A stretch of DNA of 64,000 nucleotides from Alisma plantago-aquatica (Eukaryota > Streptophyta > Magnoliopsida > Alismatales > Alismataceae). Where the stretch lies: positions 350,616,957-350,680,956 of the forward strand of contig OY856412.1 in assembly GCA_963693085.1 (NCBI GenBank). The letters run 5' to 3'. The translations under genes were made by a program, and so were the position numbers. The notes beneath the pieces were generated by a model. It saw nothing but the letters and a program-made list of their open reading frames with translations. It did no database searches and was not told the DNA's origin. Positions 1 through 13,950 of this stretch are shown here, piece by piece. The first letter of the stretch is position 1; the number at the start of each line of letters is the position of its first letter.

Positions 1-3000
1 GTACTTGTCAAACATTAATCACCACAAGTGGTTAGAAGATTTTATGACAGTAATCCTTACACACTAGATTAGATACCTCAGAAAAATTCAAGTTCATAAT
101 ATTTATTCCTTGTACTTGCTTGTTCATTAATGGAATGATTGTGTACGCTTTAACTAAAATGGTATCCTTTTTGGGATCATGTGTTAAGAAATGTGTGAAT
201 CTATTTCTACAATGATTGAAACAATGCTCTAAAATAGAACCAATTCTAATAAACCTGAGAATAATTATGTTAGTCCATGTTCTTTTATCTATTCTTTATC
301 TAATAATAATATATTGTTTGAAAGTCATTTATTTAATGAATTGTTACATCTACAATTATATCAATTATAGCACTAAAAAGTTAGATCTTCATAGCTGCGG
401 GAACATCAATGCATTTGAAAACAAGCTCTGGGTTTACTTAATATATACTTTTTACATCTATTTAAAATCAATCATATTCTTGGAAAATGTGCACAATCAT
501 ATATCAACTTAAATATCCAAAGCATCTAGAATGTAAATGAGTTTGACTATAGATTTAAGATAATGATAGTTTCAAGTATTGTTACACTACTATTAGAAAT
601 ACAACTCTATCAAATCACAACTCTTTCAAAGAGAAAACATAAAATCTAAACTCTGTAAACACCATTCACACAAAATCATTGAAAATTTGGAACAGATAAA
701 CATAAATATGAACTCTAGATGTCTTGTGATGATATTATAATTCTCTCACAAATAGAAAAAATGAACACAATACTGAAACACATATGAAGCACTATTTGAA
801 ATTTTTAGTCAGGTTTCATAATATCATGTCATAAAAATCACCAAATTTGATTACATAAACTCCTAACTCTATAAGCATAGTGTACACAACTTAATTAAAT
901 ATTCCTAAAATAACAAACATAAAATTTAAATTCTAAATGTCTCATGATCAATAAGTTTTCCTGGTTGTCTCCTACCACCCAACCAAGAGATAACATCAAC
1001 AAGAACTGGGTTGGGGATGTAAAGAAACAAGGAACTCCTAAAAGAATAAAGATGGTATCTCTAGGCTCATTATTTTTACAATTGAAACAAAATAATGAGA
1101 ACTTGGTTATGAGTTTCTATGACTCATGAAGTTCTCGTGTCATAATGATCCACACATCTTGGAAGAGAATCATGGACTACAATAAATTTGTAAAAGAATG
1201 GTTTTGTGCTCTTTCCCATACATCAGTGCCCCAAACTAAGATTTGTATAAATATATTACATACATCATTACACGTTCAAAAGGATCTAAGTGACACACTA
1301 TAGTAATAAACAATTTGTGATATCTATATAGACTAATTAGCACACATTATTATTATGTACAACATCAAAATAGTTATTGAAATACTCATTTTCAAACCAG
1401 AGAAAGCTAAGACAAATATAGAATAGTGTCTCACCCGACGTAAGCAAAGGAGGAGAAATAGGAGAAGTTTTTTGGGAATAAAACTTTGTCCTTTTTCGAT
1501 TGTGAAACATCATAAAAAGAAGATAAAGGATGTGTGCAGAGTCATTGCCACATTTTATGAAAAAAATGAGGAAAAAGATGTGTCGATGAAACCACAAAGA
1601 TTTCTGAGCAATTATCCTTGCTGGACATAAGAAAACAAAAAATAAAATATAATCAAAGATTGGATCTGATGATTTAGTTACGAGTGAGAAAGGATTAACA
1701 CCTTCATCCCTCTCGGTAAACTGATATTAACTACAACTATATGATAAAAGAGCGATTGATTCATTATTTTTATGAAAAGAAGAAAAAAATAAAAACAATT
1801 TTGTTGTTGTAGACTGGCTTCTAGGGATGAAAATTTCCATTTTTCTCCCGCCATTGTCCTAGAAGTCCTAATTCTTAGGTATATTGTGGTCCTAATCACC
1901 TTAGGGCCTCCCATGGTGGGGATCCATCATTGGCGATTAGGGCCGTTTAGAGAATGAATAGCAAATAGGTGCTTCTATATGCTATATCTGATGGTTCAAA
2001 ACTAGTAAAACCGGCAGAATTAGAAACAAAAGATAACAGACTAGATGCAACAATAAATTAGGTCAGATGCGGTAGTTGTAGATCCAAAATTAGATAGATA
2101 GAAGATTCAACAGTTAGATGCATCCATTATAGTAATATACCGTTCTACAAAATCTAGCATGACAGGTGGTGTTAGAGGAAGGATCCTCTGACCATAGGCA
2201 ATACAGAAATAAAGAGAGAGATTGTCATTTCTTTGTCTTTAGTAGTGACAAAAGGGGCATGTAATTCGTTGGATATAGGGGTCTATTTATAGTATGCGAT
2301 TAGGGTTTAGGATTCTAGGAATAACCTTTTGGAATAGTGGGTGGATCACCCTGATGTGCCACACTTGGAATACGAATCGGGGAGATCTGCCTATATGGTA
2401 CTAACGGAGACGACTATGATCTGCCCGGGTGTCCTCCGAATGAAAAAAGGATTTCTCATTTTCCCATTAATTTTAGGAATACTTTGGCAAAAGTCAGAGT
2501 TATCTCTTTGATTTGTATGAAAAAGGTAATTGAAAAGGGAATATTTAATTCCTGACAATGCAATTGGCGAATTGATGAAATAATAGCCTATTTGAGGTAG
2601 AACTGAGGAAAAAACTACACTTTTAGTCCAAAGTAGATTTCTTTGTAAAAGAGCCTGAACTGGGTGAAATTGGGCAAAATGGATGTATTCAATGGATGAA
2701 AAATATAGAAAAAAAGTAAATCTGTGGAATAAGGGTTGGATATGGAACGTATTCCATCATTACCCAGAGAATTTACATTAACTGTGAATTTTTACCAAGT
2801 GAGAAAAAATGGAACGTCAACAGTTTGCTCCCCCAAGGCAAGGATTGAGATAAGAGTAAGAACTACAGGCTTGAGCCAAGTCTGACCCCCATTTTTGGTC
2901 ACGCAAGGCAAAAAAGGTTGGACTCATCAAGAATATTCTGAAGAACCTTCTAGAGGGTGGAAAGTGAGTGTGATGTTTCTTCCTTATACAATTGAATTAG

Positions 3001-4362
3001 TGAGGAATAGATTGGAAATAAATGATTTTTTCACAATAAGGCCATCCTATGACTTAGGTAGTTTCCTATGTCTGATCCATCAACTGTTCTCATGAAGTTA
3101 TATTGAGCTAGAAGAGATTTATTAGCCACAAAAGTATCTCTCATAATTACTTTAGTTCTTAAAATTAGTTTAACTAATTCTGCCTCTAACTTATGCCTTG
3201 GTCAGAAAAAGATGAACTTGAAAAAGTGGATGTCGGTTGTATTTTGTTATTGAGACATGAACGATTAGGAGTTTGTAATCATTGTAGATAGTGATAACTA
3301 GTCTACCTAAAAAACAGAACTTGGAGAAAAAGAGTGTCATCCCCTTTCCTATGCATCGTTAGTTTTTTTGAGAGTAATTATAGTCAGGACTAGAACTCTT
3401 AAAAGGCATAATGTGGGGATTTTGCCTAACTGGATAGGGCTTAGATTGTTAAGATTTAGCAATTTTGATTTTTAGACGAGCTTTTAGATTTAAGGTGACC
3501 TTTCTGGCTAGTGATAGAATCATTTAGCTATCTATATGATTGAGTTGATATTCATGCCATAACTCAAAGTCATGAGGTTGGTTTGACAATCTGGTTCAAG
3601 TCATGAACTGTATATGTCAGAATATATGTGTCTAGAAGCAAAATTAATAACTCTGGTTGTGATCCAGGATCAGTCAGAAGGTTTTTCACTAATAGGCCAT
3701 CTAGATTCGGTCATTGGTCATGATTAGAGACCACAGACAGTAAGATAAAAGAGGTTATGGATGCTTAAACAGTGACCATGCTCATGGTCTAGTCTAAGGT
3801 TTTGATCCAAGACCCAAAAAGATTAGAAAGTGAAACTTTGTGCTGGCTCATTTTAAGGATCGTCATCTGGGACCCTGGAAAGATTTAGAAAATGAGGTTT
3901 GATATGGTTTAGTTTTAGGTCATGAGATTGGACCCTGTATGATTTCATGTTACAGTGCATTTAGTTGTTTAGGGTCATAGTCCAGGATGTGATTGAATTG
4001 GAAATAAAAGTGCACTTGAAAATTTAGGGGCTTGTTTGTAAATTCTACATTAGTTTTTGTCTTTAAAAGTAGAGGAATGGGAGGAGGGTCAAGCACCCTT
4101 CCCATTTATCCTCTACTAGTACGAGCAGTAGTGGTGATTAGCTCAGGGTGATAAGGGGAGAGAGATGAAGGATCGATAGATCATTATCACCTGCCAGCTC
4201 AGAGCTAGTGGATTAGGGTGATCCACCATTCTTTGGGCCAACGCTCTAGGCGGTGGTGTTGTGGTGGTAGGATCCCTGTGGTGGTTCTATTTGATGACAT
4301 TTCAATGTGGTGTATCAGAGATGAAGCACTGATGAGGGGAGAGATAAGAAGACCCGACATAT
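1..4362. other. Unassigned AT-rich flanking DNA
   Basis: I recognise no gene, RNA or element in this stretch. The open frames are short, lack recognisable motifs and look like chance. The sequence is strongly AT-rich, with somewhat more GC near 2150-2420 and 4080-4350. The part at 2270-2310 contains TTAGGGTTTAG, a common plant promoter-like word, but nothing further supports a promoter. It may be heavily decayed retroelement DNA. It is the left flank of the Tat/Athila-like LTR that starts near 4363. Confidence 0.5.
3640..4000. repeat. Degenerate tandem repeat, about 60-bp unit
   Basis: Three to four poorly conserved units follow one another; clear unit starts are near 3785, 3844 and 3905. 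Each has a TGG-T--TTTTAGG-like start, then a GACCC word, then an AGATT word. A weaker partial unit follows near 3960 and possible earlier units lie before 3785. The repeat is old and has no visible coding sense. Confidence 0.4.
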
Positions 4363-6135
4363 TGATGAATGCATATTCGTCCTCTTTTTCATCATATCTT
4401 ATAGGTCTTTGTTTAGGATTTTACTTTACTTCAGCCCAATTTTAGGAAATAATTGTATCCACTTGCTTTTGACCCATTTATCAGAATTCTTATCATTTTT
4501 GCTCATAATTTGCAAGTTCTACACTCATTCATCTTCTCTCATCTCCTTAACACAAGAACCTACTCCAATTACTAGAAGATCAAATGACTAAGGGCTTCAA
4601 TTCAAACATTTCATTACTTCAATAGGTCGAATCATATCATGATTCAATGGACTCAGGTTCCCAAAGAACTCCATTTAGAACTCTAGTCAGATGTCTCATG
4701 AGGCCAATCTGTTGATTAATTCTCATCCCAAGTAGGAACGACTCTCTAGTCAAGTGCTCCACCCACAACTCAAATCAGGCGGCTTGAAGTTCAAATTGGG
4801 TGACTAAAATCCTTGGAGCAGAAGTCTCACTTATAATTGTGCCAGTCTTAAATGATCCTCGTGCAGCCACCCATTGCTAGGATTTTGAGTTGCTTCCCTA
4901 GGCTCTTGCATTCACGAACCCCAGTTGAGCGTCTCAACATCTAAGGTAATCGACTCACGGCCCGTGGATAAGATTTTTACTACGCCTTCAACCAATTTGT
5001 TGTAGGGCTTTTCCCCTTCTTCCTCCATAAGAGGAGGGGGGACTCAAAAAAGAACCTATTCCAAATTTTTGTATCTTTCTTTAGTATTAACTTCTCATTT
5101 ACATTCTTGTGTTGGGATTTATTTTATGGTTTTACCCTTCTTCTATAATAAAATTCTAGTTCATTTCTCATTCTCAGTATTCTTTTGCTTGAACATGGAT
5201 CAAGAATGGAAACCATTTAATTTTCACTAGATTAGAGTCCTCCAGGATTCTTTCTTTCTCTACTAGTCTATGGGTCATCTTCTTTATTCCTTCATTCCTT
5301 CTATTATTTCCATGAATCATGAGTAGTTTTCCTATACTGGGCGTAAGGAGTAACCCCATACCCATAGTTGCTTAGATTGATATGATTTCTACAATATAAC
5401 TACTAGATAATGCTTTTTTTGATCTAATTTTCATTTAAACAAATTGATCCCTTGTTTTTATTAAATCCTAGTCTTGGGCGATGAGACCTCAGACCCCAAG
5501 GCTAGGAACAACCAAACAAACTCGTAGAAATCCAAATGAGATCTTGGAAGGAGTTCTTTTGGGATGTTCGAGCAAGGATCCGCAAACACCAGTATCAATG
5601 GGTTTGTGGAAAGCTTGACTTTTGTAAATGTGTTTGAAACGTCTTCACATGCCCTTATCGAACTAGCTATTTTTTAGGAATTTATTGATCTAAGTTTAAC
5701 AAGCTAGGGTGCAAAACCCATAACCTAATACCTTCTATTAATAGAATCAATCAGTTTCTAATCATTTCAAATCCTTTTCTGATCGTCTTCTTCTTGCACC
5801 TTTAATTCCGTTCTTAGATAATCTTTTGATACTTGTTATCAAGTCTAACTAACTCTTTATCACCTTGTTCTTAGTGTAACTTTCATTTCTTGTTCTTAAT
5901 GCAATCTTCTTTATTTTTCTAGAACAATCAAAGCTCAACCAACATACTTTCAATTCCGCGCTCAATAAAAATTGTTCAAGCAAGCAGGTTCAACTCAAAT
6001 CTTAAAAATATTGTCATGTGGGATCAATCCTTTCTATACTAATAAACTAACCTTAATTAGTTTTTTTTCCATTAACAAAAGGTTAAACTCTAGGAATCAA
6101 CCCCTAGTGAATTGGGGTGTAAGCAACACATATCA
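4363..6135 (+). repeat. 5' LTR of element D
   Basis: The sequence beginning TGATGAATGCATATTC near 4363 recurs near 12245, and the two copies can be followed to 6135 and 33513. They share words such as TTAGGAAATAATTG near the start, GATGAGACCTCAGA in the middle and CCCCTAGT near the end. The last bases (ACATATCA) stand five bases before a tRNA-Asp-type primer site, as expected for an LTR end. The copies differ by many substitutions and small indels, so the element is old. Confidence 0.75.
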
Positions 6136-6139
6136 ATTT

Positions 6140-6154
6140 TGGCACCGTTGCTAG
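6140..6154 (+). other. Primer-binding site of element D (tRNA-Asp type, decayed)
   Basis: TGGCACCGTTGCTAG resembles TGGCGCCGTTGCCGG, the complement of the plant tRNA-Asp 3' end used by Tat/Athila elements, with two mismatches. It lies right after the LTR end and sets the element on the plus strand. Confidence 0.7.
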
Positions 6155-6455
6155 AAACAATGGATTGTTTTCTCAAACTCAGTATACTTTAGACAACTTT
6201 TTCTTCTTTGCCTACTGAGTCCCATTCCGGCAGTGTTAATCCTCCTTTTACCAAGTTTCCATACCAGCAATGCATGTTTTTTGTAATCACGCTTTTCTTG
6301 TCAAATCAGAAACTTCTTTGTTGAAGTTCATTCAATTTTTTTTCAAGTATAAACAGTGTATGCCATGATCATGGAGTCTTGATTTCTCACAACCCATTTT
6401 TGATCCGGAAGTAGATAGAGCCTTGCATTGTTTGAACTGTGCAAATTAAAATAGG

Positions 6456-8200
6456 ATGGATGAACAAGAAGTCAATTGTATGATCGGACAAGCCCTTGCC
6501 ACTCAAAGAGATGCCATGTTAGCCGAGTGCGCGTCCCAAGAAGCTACCTTACAGACAACCTTTTTGGCTAAATAGGACCAGGATGCCACACTAGGTGAGG
6601 CCGAATGACAAAAACAGATTAAGGACTTCTCAATCCCTAAGACAACCTATGCACAATATCCCATTGTGCCACCTGATATCAATGCTCCACAGATAGAGAT
6701 CCGCACCCAGTGGATCAACATGCTTCGAGCCAACCCTTTTGTCGGTAGCATAGATGAATGATGCAAAGATCACCTCCAAATGTTTGCTAATCTATGTACC
6801 TTGCATAAGATCCCTGGTGTTTCTAAAGATACAGAAAGTTAAAATTATTAAAAAATTCCCTTTCCGACCAGGCAAGTAACTTGTACAATTCCATGGAAGG
6901 GGATCACGTCACTACTTTGGAAACCCTCAAAACAAAGTCCCTGGAGAAGTACTAACCTAACTTATCAAATTCGGGGTGAAATCACTCAGTTTCACATTCT
7001 CCCAGGCGAGACCTTAGGTGAGGCTTGGGAGAGGTTCAAAGACCTTCTCTGTAATTTTCCACACCACAACATCTCCCAATTCCAATTAATCGAAACATTT
7101 TATCACAGTTTTGATGAAAACACCAAGGTTTTTCCAAATTCCTCATCTGGAGGAAATTTTATGTACCAAAATTTTGATAGCCATGGGAAGTTGTAAAGCA
7201 CAATTTTGAGACCCAAGCACGACGAGGATCTACCAGGGTCCTTAAACTAGCAAAGGTCAAAGACAACTCTGACATAAAGGCTATTGTTGAGATCCTTAAA
7301 CATCTTGTCCTCAAATAAGATTGCCTTGAATCCTCCTTCAATGCCTATTAAAGGAGAGGGAAGATGCAACAGGTCAAAGCCATAGATTCTCTATTACATT
7401 TTCCAAGGGTATGACCACTCTACCCAATAATGCTAACTTCTATATAATACCACAATGCAACCTGAGAATGATGAGTAGTTGGAGGAACTCAAATCCATCC
7501 AAAATATATCGTGCCAAGCCTACTACAACCCAAAACAGACAAGGAACCACCTCTGAATTCAATATGCAAATCTAATTGGTGCTAAAAGTACTAGACAAGA
7601 AAGACCTCCTCAAATCAACAATTCAAATCGTCCACCCCCAGGCTTCCAATACAACAACAACCAAAGAATGTTTTGAAACCAAGGAAATTACCAGGATGAT
7701 TTCCAAAACCTAGGTTCCTACAAAGGGAAGAAATACCAAAATCTAAACCTACCACCACCCCAAATGCAACAAATATCTCCCATTTCCTCTTCTGATGAAA
7801 AATAGCTTCTATGGAGCAGATCATCCTTTCACAACAAGCCCACTAGAAGGCAACTGATGCTCATTTATTCCAACTCATAGCAAGCCAAAAATATCCTACC
7901 AACACCTTTGCTGGGAAGCCAAAAAACAATTCCAAGCATCCTGAGCAACTTAAGGTTGTCTCTACCTATTCTATAAATGTGTATGCTTCTCCCCTACTCT
8001 ACATAAGCCTCATTATGTACCCTTAAGTTTTGAAGATGATGACACCATAGTTGTTTGAAGGGAACCAACACCAGATGCCATTAACCCTAGTACCGAAACA
8101 AACCCCATTCTCAATCCCCTTCAAGATGAGACCAATACTCCCGACATCTTGGTTTACAAGCCACATCCACCCTACCAGGCCCGCCTCAGGAAGATAAAGT
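6456..8200 (+). pseudogene. gag: gag relic of element D
   Basis: Reading across stops and shifts gives Tat/Athila Gag similarity: a stretch NAPQIEIRTQWINMLRANPF near 6680-6740, and LPGETLGEAWERFKDLL near 7000-7050 followed by FPHHN, the hallmark of this capsid-like region. Gag would form the particle in the cytoplasm. Stops appear every few dozen codons and no zinc knuckle survives that I can see. Positions 7600-7760 encode an Asn/Gln/Pro-rich linker as in related Gags. The start is placed at an ATG seen in both D internal copies (6456 and 33827). Boundaries are approximate. Confidence 0.7.
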
Positions 8201-8873
8201 TAGATGCTAGGTTGTGAGATTCAAGGAATCTATGAAAAAACTTCATATTAACATTTCCTTCCTTGATGCCCTTTCTGAAATGCTCACTTGATCCAAATAT
8301 TTAAAAGCCTTATTGACTAGGAAGTACACTACAGAGTAATATCAAACTGTAAAGCTTGCTAGAACCACTTCCAACATCATTCTCAATAAAATGCCTAAAT
8401 AGTAAAAAGATATTAGTTCCTTTGGTATTGGGTGTTACCTAGGATATAACACACGCAGAAAGGGTTTAGCAGACTTAGGTACTAGCATCTCCATCATGAG
8501 CTTTAGTATTTGAAAGAGAATAGGTTATGTAGACATGCTTCTCACAAGGGAGACCCTCCAGTTCACAGACTCATTGATGAAAAAACCTATGGGAATCATA
8601 GAGGATATGCTAGTAAGGGTGGGAAAAGAAGCTTATGTTCCTTGCGACTTTGTTATTATGTATATCAAAGAGGACTTCCATTACCTCATCATTTTTGGTC
8701 ACCCGTTACTAGCCACCACTACATCTTTGATTGATGTAGAAGCTGGTTCTAGTCTTCTAAGGATAGAAACACAAATTCTTAAATTTTACACTTTCAAAAG
8801 TATGAAAGACCCAAGCTTCCAAGAAGAAGTTTGTCTTTTGGATTGTCTTGACAAGCTTTCCCAATTGAGATAG
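8201..8873 (+). pseudogene. pol: Protease-region relic of element D
   Basis: Translation around 8465-8500 gives LADLGTSISIM, matching the D-L-G-(A/T)-S active-site segment of Tat/Athila aspartic proteases. An open stretch at 8535-8873 continues with a KPMGIIEDMLVRVGKEAYVP-like segment and FGHPLLAT, the usual C-terminal part of this domain. In an intact element it would process the Gag-Pol precursor. Stops at about 8340, 8400 and 8512 break it upstream. Confidence 0.7.
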
Positions 8874-9010
8874 TAATGAGAATTATTTGATGATACCCAC
8901 CACACTTCCCTCATAGATCTGATTGACTATGAACTTGGTGATTAAAGATTAAACTAGTGCAACACCCATCTAGATAATTTGAGAAAATTCCTCAAGATGA
9001 ATTCAAGAAG

Positions 9011-10732
9011 ATGATTTCTCTTCAGGAAGAACAACTAGACCCTCCCAAGTCCCCAAAAATGACACCCCTCCCATTAGGATTCAAATATGTCTTTCTCGAT
9101 GAACAACAAATCTGCCCTGTCATAATAAATTCAAACCTTACCTCCGAGCAAGAAGATAAGCTCATGACTAAGTTGAGGAAATGGAGAGCCGTCTTGGGAT
9201 ACAAAATGACTAAGCTAACATGGGTTAGTCAGGGCATTTGCATGCACCAAAATTCCCATGGTAGAAAAATACAAGCCATCTAGGGACCCTAAGTGAAAAT
9301 TAAATCCCAGCATAAAGGAGGTTGTTCGATTAGAAGTGATTAAGCTCTTGATTGAAAGAATCATCTACCCTCTACCCCATCTTAGATTCTCAATGGGTTA
9401 GTCTCGTTCAAGTTGTTCCCAAAAGGGGGCACCACAGTTGTGAATAATGAGCATGATGAGCTCATCCCCGCTCCTATGGTTACTGGGTGGAGGATGTGCA
9501 CTAACTATAGAAAATTGAATAAGTCCACTAGGAAAGATCATTTCCCCCTTCCCCTACTAGATCAAGTACTAGAATGCCTTGCACATCAAGAGTATTTTGT
9601 TACCTCGACAATTATTTAGATTTTTACGAAATCCCTATTCATCATGATGATCAGGAAAAAACTAGTTCCACTTGTCCATTCAATACTTACACATTCATAA
9701 GAAAGTATTTTGGCCTCTGTAGCACTCCCGCCACCTTATAGAAGTGCATGGCCTCTATCTTTTTCGGGATGACTTCTCCTTTTGTGGCGATATTTTTGAC
9801 TTTTATCTTTGACATATATCCCTTGTTCTTGAAAAGTGTGAAAAGGAACACTTTATTTTAAATTGGAAAAAAAATGTCATTTTATGGTGAGAGAAGGACT
9901 CGTCCTTGGACATAGAGTTAGCAACAGAGGAATAGAGGTTATTAGAGAGAAAATCAAGGTTATAAAAAAACTCCCCCTCTAACTTCCGTCAAGCATATCC
10001 GTTCCGTTCTTGGGCATGTTGGATTTTATTGATGTTTCATTCATGGCTAGTCTAAAATTCCCAAACATCTCACCAACCTTCTTTGAAAGATGTTGCTTTT
10101 GACTTTGATGAACCTTGCATGAATAGTTTTAATAGTCTAAAAGCATGTCTCACTTCCACCCCATCATCCACATTCCAGGTTGGTCTTTACCATTTGAGAT
10201 TATGTCCAACGCCAACGATTATGCAGTAGGCGCCATCCTAGGATGAAAAGCTGATAAAAATCATCATTTCATTTATTATGCATCGAAAAAATCTAGATGA
10301 TGCACAATAGAACTACACCACAGCTGAAAAGGAAATGCTAGCCATTGTCTATGCATTCAAAGAGTTCTAGTCATACCTATTTAGTCTAAGGTTATTGTAT
10401 ATACTAACTAGACTACTATTTGATATCTTATGACCAAGAAAGATGCTAAGCCCAGACTCACCCATTGGATCCTTTTACTTCAGGAATTTGACATAGAAAT
10501 CCTAAAAAAAAATGTTGTTGTTGACCATCTTATAATCCTAAGTCTATGTCAAGGTGACATAATTCCCATAGACAACTCCTTGCTAGATGACCAATTGCTT
10601 AATGTTGAGTCCCAATTACCATGGTTCACTTACTATGTCAATTACCTGGTTGCATGCCTTTTATATTCCAAATATAAGGGACACTCTAAAGCTAAGTTTT
10701 TGAATGGTTCCTTCTTGAGAACCCCATTCTAG
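9011..10732 (+). pseudogene. pol: Reverse transcriptase-RNase H relic of element D
   Basis: Pieces in varying frames match Tat/Athila pol in order. At 9011-9283 is the N-terminal segment LPLGFKYVFLDEQQICPVII with ICMH at its end. At 9413-9619 is the finger/palm segment VTGWRMCTNYRKLNKSTRKD followed by HFPLPLLDQ. At 9630-9760 is the region with DDQEKT. At 10190-10340 are RNase H traces (TTAEKEMLAIVYAF). At 10430-10732 is KKDAKPRLTHWILLLQEFD. The catalytic (F/Y)xDD motif cannot be found: the region around 9780-9830 is scrambled. Many stops. Confidence 0.75.
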
Positions 10733-12244
10733 ATGGCGATGTCCCCAAGCCCACTGCCCGTCCGTGGAGTGTCTCCATGGAGGTAAATGATGATGAGTCT
10801 GACCCTCCTCCTCCATAGCCTTGATGTCGTACTTGAAGGTGTACTGCAGATGATATAGGAGATGAGGAGCCTTATGGGTTCCATGATATCCAAAAAAACT
10901 AGACCAAATTCAATGTGAACATCAATTCCAGAGACATTGGCTTAACCATATCTACCTTGTGCAACTTTTTTAGGAGTCTTGGCATGTTGAATGCCACCAT
11001 TACAGACCCATCATACCTTCCTATGAGGAGTATAGGGCCCATCATGCTTACCCTAACCCCAACTTCCCATATATACTACATCAACTCCTCTTCCTCATCT
11101 GCTCCACCCTACCCACCTATGTAGTGATCTCTTTCCCTCCATCTTAGTTTCAGGATTTGCTCAAGATGTGCAAAATTCTAAGTTTGGGTGGAGGTGGGTG
11201 ATCTGTACCGTTTTCCACACCCACTCTTTTTTCCAACATATCTATGTTTCCTTTTGTTTTTCTTGTAGTAGTTTGTGTTTGTTTTCATGATACCATTTGG
11301 CCTTTATCTAGTTGGCCAAATGAATGTGTTGTATCAAATTATCATATTGATTACAGTAAATCTTTCTTGTAAAACTATTGAAAAAACTATCATTTTTAGA
11401 AACCATCATGTCACCTAGGACCTCAAAATAGCTTTACTCCTTGGAAATGTTGGCAAGCCTTATTGAATTTATAAGAATCAATCACAAACCTTTTCTTTAT
11501 TTAAACTGTTCCAAAAACTTATCATGTTTCTTATATATTTTGAGTTACAGGAAAATTGAACTAATGCAAGCATGCACTCAAATTGGATTTTTTTTTTTAA
11601 ATGCACATGATCAATTCTCTTCCACACTTCTACCATTATTCTCATGCCTCTCCACCTCACCAAAATAAATTTCAAAAGCCAAAAATATGTGCCAAACTTC
11701 AAGTTTAGGGTGGTACCCCTTTCCCCCTCTCTATTGCTTCTTCAATACCCCTCATAAATGAAATAGGGGTGTACCATCAACAAAAGATGCCAAAGTACAC
11801 ACAAAAGAATGCAATTAATATAATTGCAGTCCATCACAAAAAAGAAAGGTTTCAAGTTGAATAAAGAAGAGACCTCCTTCCTCACACCTCTTTTATTACT
11901 TTTTCTACCTAGGGGAATCCGAATAAACCTTAAAAATCCACTCTAATCCATGTTCTTGTGCATAATTTACAAAGTTATATGGGAGAATCAAAACAAAAGT
12001 GAAATGAACCTTGCTCTTGCAAATCAAGAAATAGAAACAAGAAGTCAAATATGTTGGATAGAGATTATAGCAATTTTCTATTTTGTGATTTTAGGAGGTT
12101 GGGTGGGTGGCTTGGTCAAGAAAGGAGGTAAGGAACAAAGTAACGCTATTATGAGTGAGGAAGACATGTTCTTAGTACAACTTGACTCATTTTTGTGATT
12201 TCTCATGCTAAAGGACAAGCAAATATTCAAGCCCGAGATATTTT
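10733..12244 (+). other. 3' tail of element D, integrase missing
   Basis: Straight after the RNase H/linker segment the sequence passes into non-coding 3' DNA; I find no HHCC finger or DDE integrase. Roughly 1.3 kb expected from the related element C is absent. AAGTTTGGGTGGAGGTGGG at 11179-11197 looks like a polypurine tract, about 1.05 kb before the LTR. A second purine-rich spot lies at 12110-12135, and AAAGGACAAGCAAATATTCAAG immediately precedes the LTR. Small open frames at 10915-11124 and 11950-12198 are unrecognised. Confidence 0.55.
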
Positions 12245-13243
12245 TATGAATGCATATTCATCCTCTTTTTCATCACATCTTTTTGGTCTTTGTTTAGGAT
12301 TTTACTTTAATTTGCCCAATTTTAGGAAATAATTGCACTCCACTTACATTTGACTCATTTATCAGAATTCTAATCATTTTTGCTCACAATTTGTAGGTTC
12401 CACACTCGTTTATCTTCTCTTAGTTCGTAAATACAAAAACCTACTTCAATTACTCAAAGATCAAATAACTAAGGGCTTAAATTCAAGCATTTTAGTACTT
12501 CAATCGGTCGACTCACATGCCCGTGGAACTCCATTGAGAACACCAATTGTCCAGCTCATGAGGCCAACCTATTGATTCATTCTTGTCCCAAGAAGGCACG
12601 ACCCTCCAGTCAACTGATCCATCCCCCGCTTGAATTTGGTGACTCAAAGAGTGAATCGGGCGACTCAAATCCTTTGAGAGAAAGTCTAACTTACATTCTT
12701 GTAAGCCCTAAAAGACCCTAGCACCACCACCCATTGCTAGGTTTCGAGTTGCTTCCTCAGGCCTGCACATTCTCGAACCCCATAAGAGCGACTCAAGATT
12801 CGAGTTGATTGACTCACGGTCTACGAATAAGATTTTTATAGTTCCGCTAGACAATTTGTTGTAGGGTTTTCACCCTTCTTACCCCTATAAAGGGAGGGGG
12901 GACTGCACAAATAACCTATTCCAATGTTTTGTATCTTTCTTTGGTAAAAAGTTCTCATTTACATTCTTGAATCAAGATTTCTTGTATGGTTTTACCCTTC
13001 TTCTCTAATAAAATTCTAGTCTGAATCTAATTCTTGGTTTTCTTGTGCATGAACAGAGGATTAAGAAGAGAAACCATTTAATTGTTAGTAGATCATAGCC
13101 CTCTTAGATTTTTTCTTTCTCTACCAGTCTATGGCTCCTCATCTTTCTTCCTTCATTCCATCTATGATTTCCATGAATCACAAGCAGTTTTCCTATATCA
13201 GGCATGGGGAGTATCCCTGTATCCATAGTTGCTTAGATTAATA
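12245..13243 (+). repeat. Second LTR of element D, left part
   Basis: This matches 4363-5380 of the first LTR, including TGAATGCATATTC at the start and the AGTTGCTTAGATT word at the end. It stops abruptly at 13243, where copia-A begins; the last five bases, taata, are its left target-site duplication. Confidence 0.8.
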
Positions 13244-13950
13244 TGTTGGGTTTTGTAGATAAAACATGCGTGGTGGAAGCAATAAAATCCACACAATCCA
13301 AAATAGGATCTCGTCGACAACAACGCATTTGGAAGGAGTGTTTGCGGGATATACCTTATTGCGGAGCAAGTCCGATGATGTCCCGTTGCATGATGGTGCA
13401 ACGCTGCTGACCTACATGGACGGAACTTCTCTCCCATTCGCTGTCGTAGGAAGATCCGGTGGTGCTCCTTTGCGGAAGTGATGTACGCCGCTCGTAGCGC
13501 ATACAGGTGGTCGTCGACGTCCTCCGAATGCAGGCGTCATGGAGTTTGCATCTTTACTTCGTCCATGCGGATGGATAGAACTCCACATCGCGCTTCCCAA
13601 ACTAGAGAGAAGGAGTCGTGTCTCTACGGCGATGTGCTAGTGGCACGTTTCTCTCCTTTCTCTCCTAAGGACGATGACGGCTAGGGTTTATGTATGTGAG
13701 CGTAAACTGAATAGCCTCAATCTATGTTATATATATATCGGCAGTCAATCCTCCTTTAAATAGGAGATGAAGGGAAATAGGGTTTCCTAGACCCATCAGT
13801 AAATAGAAACACTGTGTTAATTAAAATGCTCGTGGATTAATTAGAATATTACGGAATTCCTTAATTAACCAAATAATCACATTAATTGATTAATTAATAT
13901 TCGACTCCATGCAATTACTTAGGATGGCTTTATGTGCATATACACCAACA
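13244..13950 (-). repeat. 3' LTR of copia-A
   Basis: It starts TGTTGGGTTTTG and ends TACACCAACA (plus strand), matching 32058-32764 over its full 707 bp. A GC-richer block at 13310-13680 corresponds to the R/U5 part, and the AT-rich block at 13800-13920 to U3 (ATTAATTGATTAATTAAT). Confidence 0.92.

Noticed and set aside
1678..1914. 78-codon minus-strand frame in the left flank
   Set aside because: No motif, no neighbour supporting it, and length within chance for AT-rich DNA.
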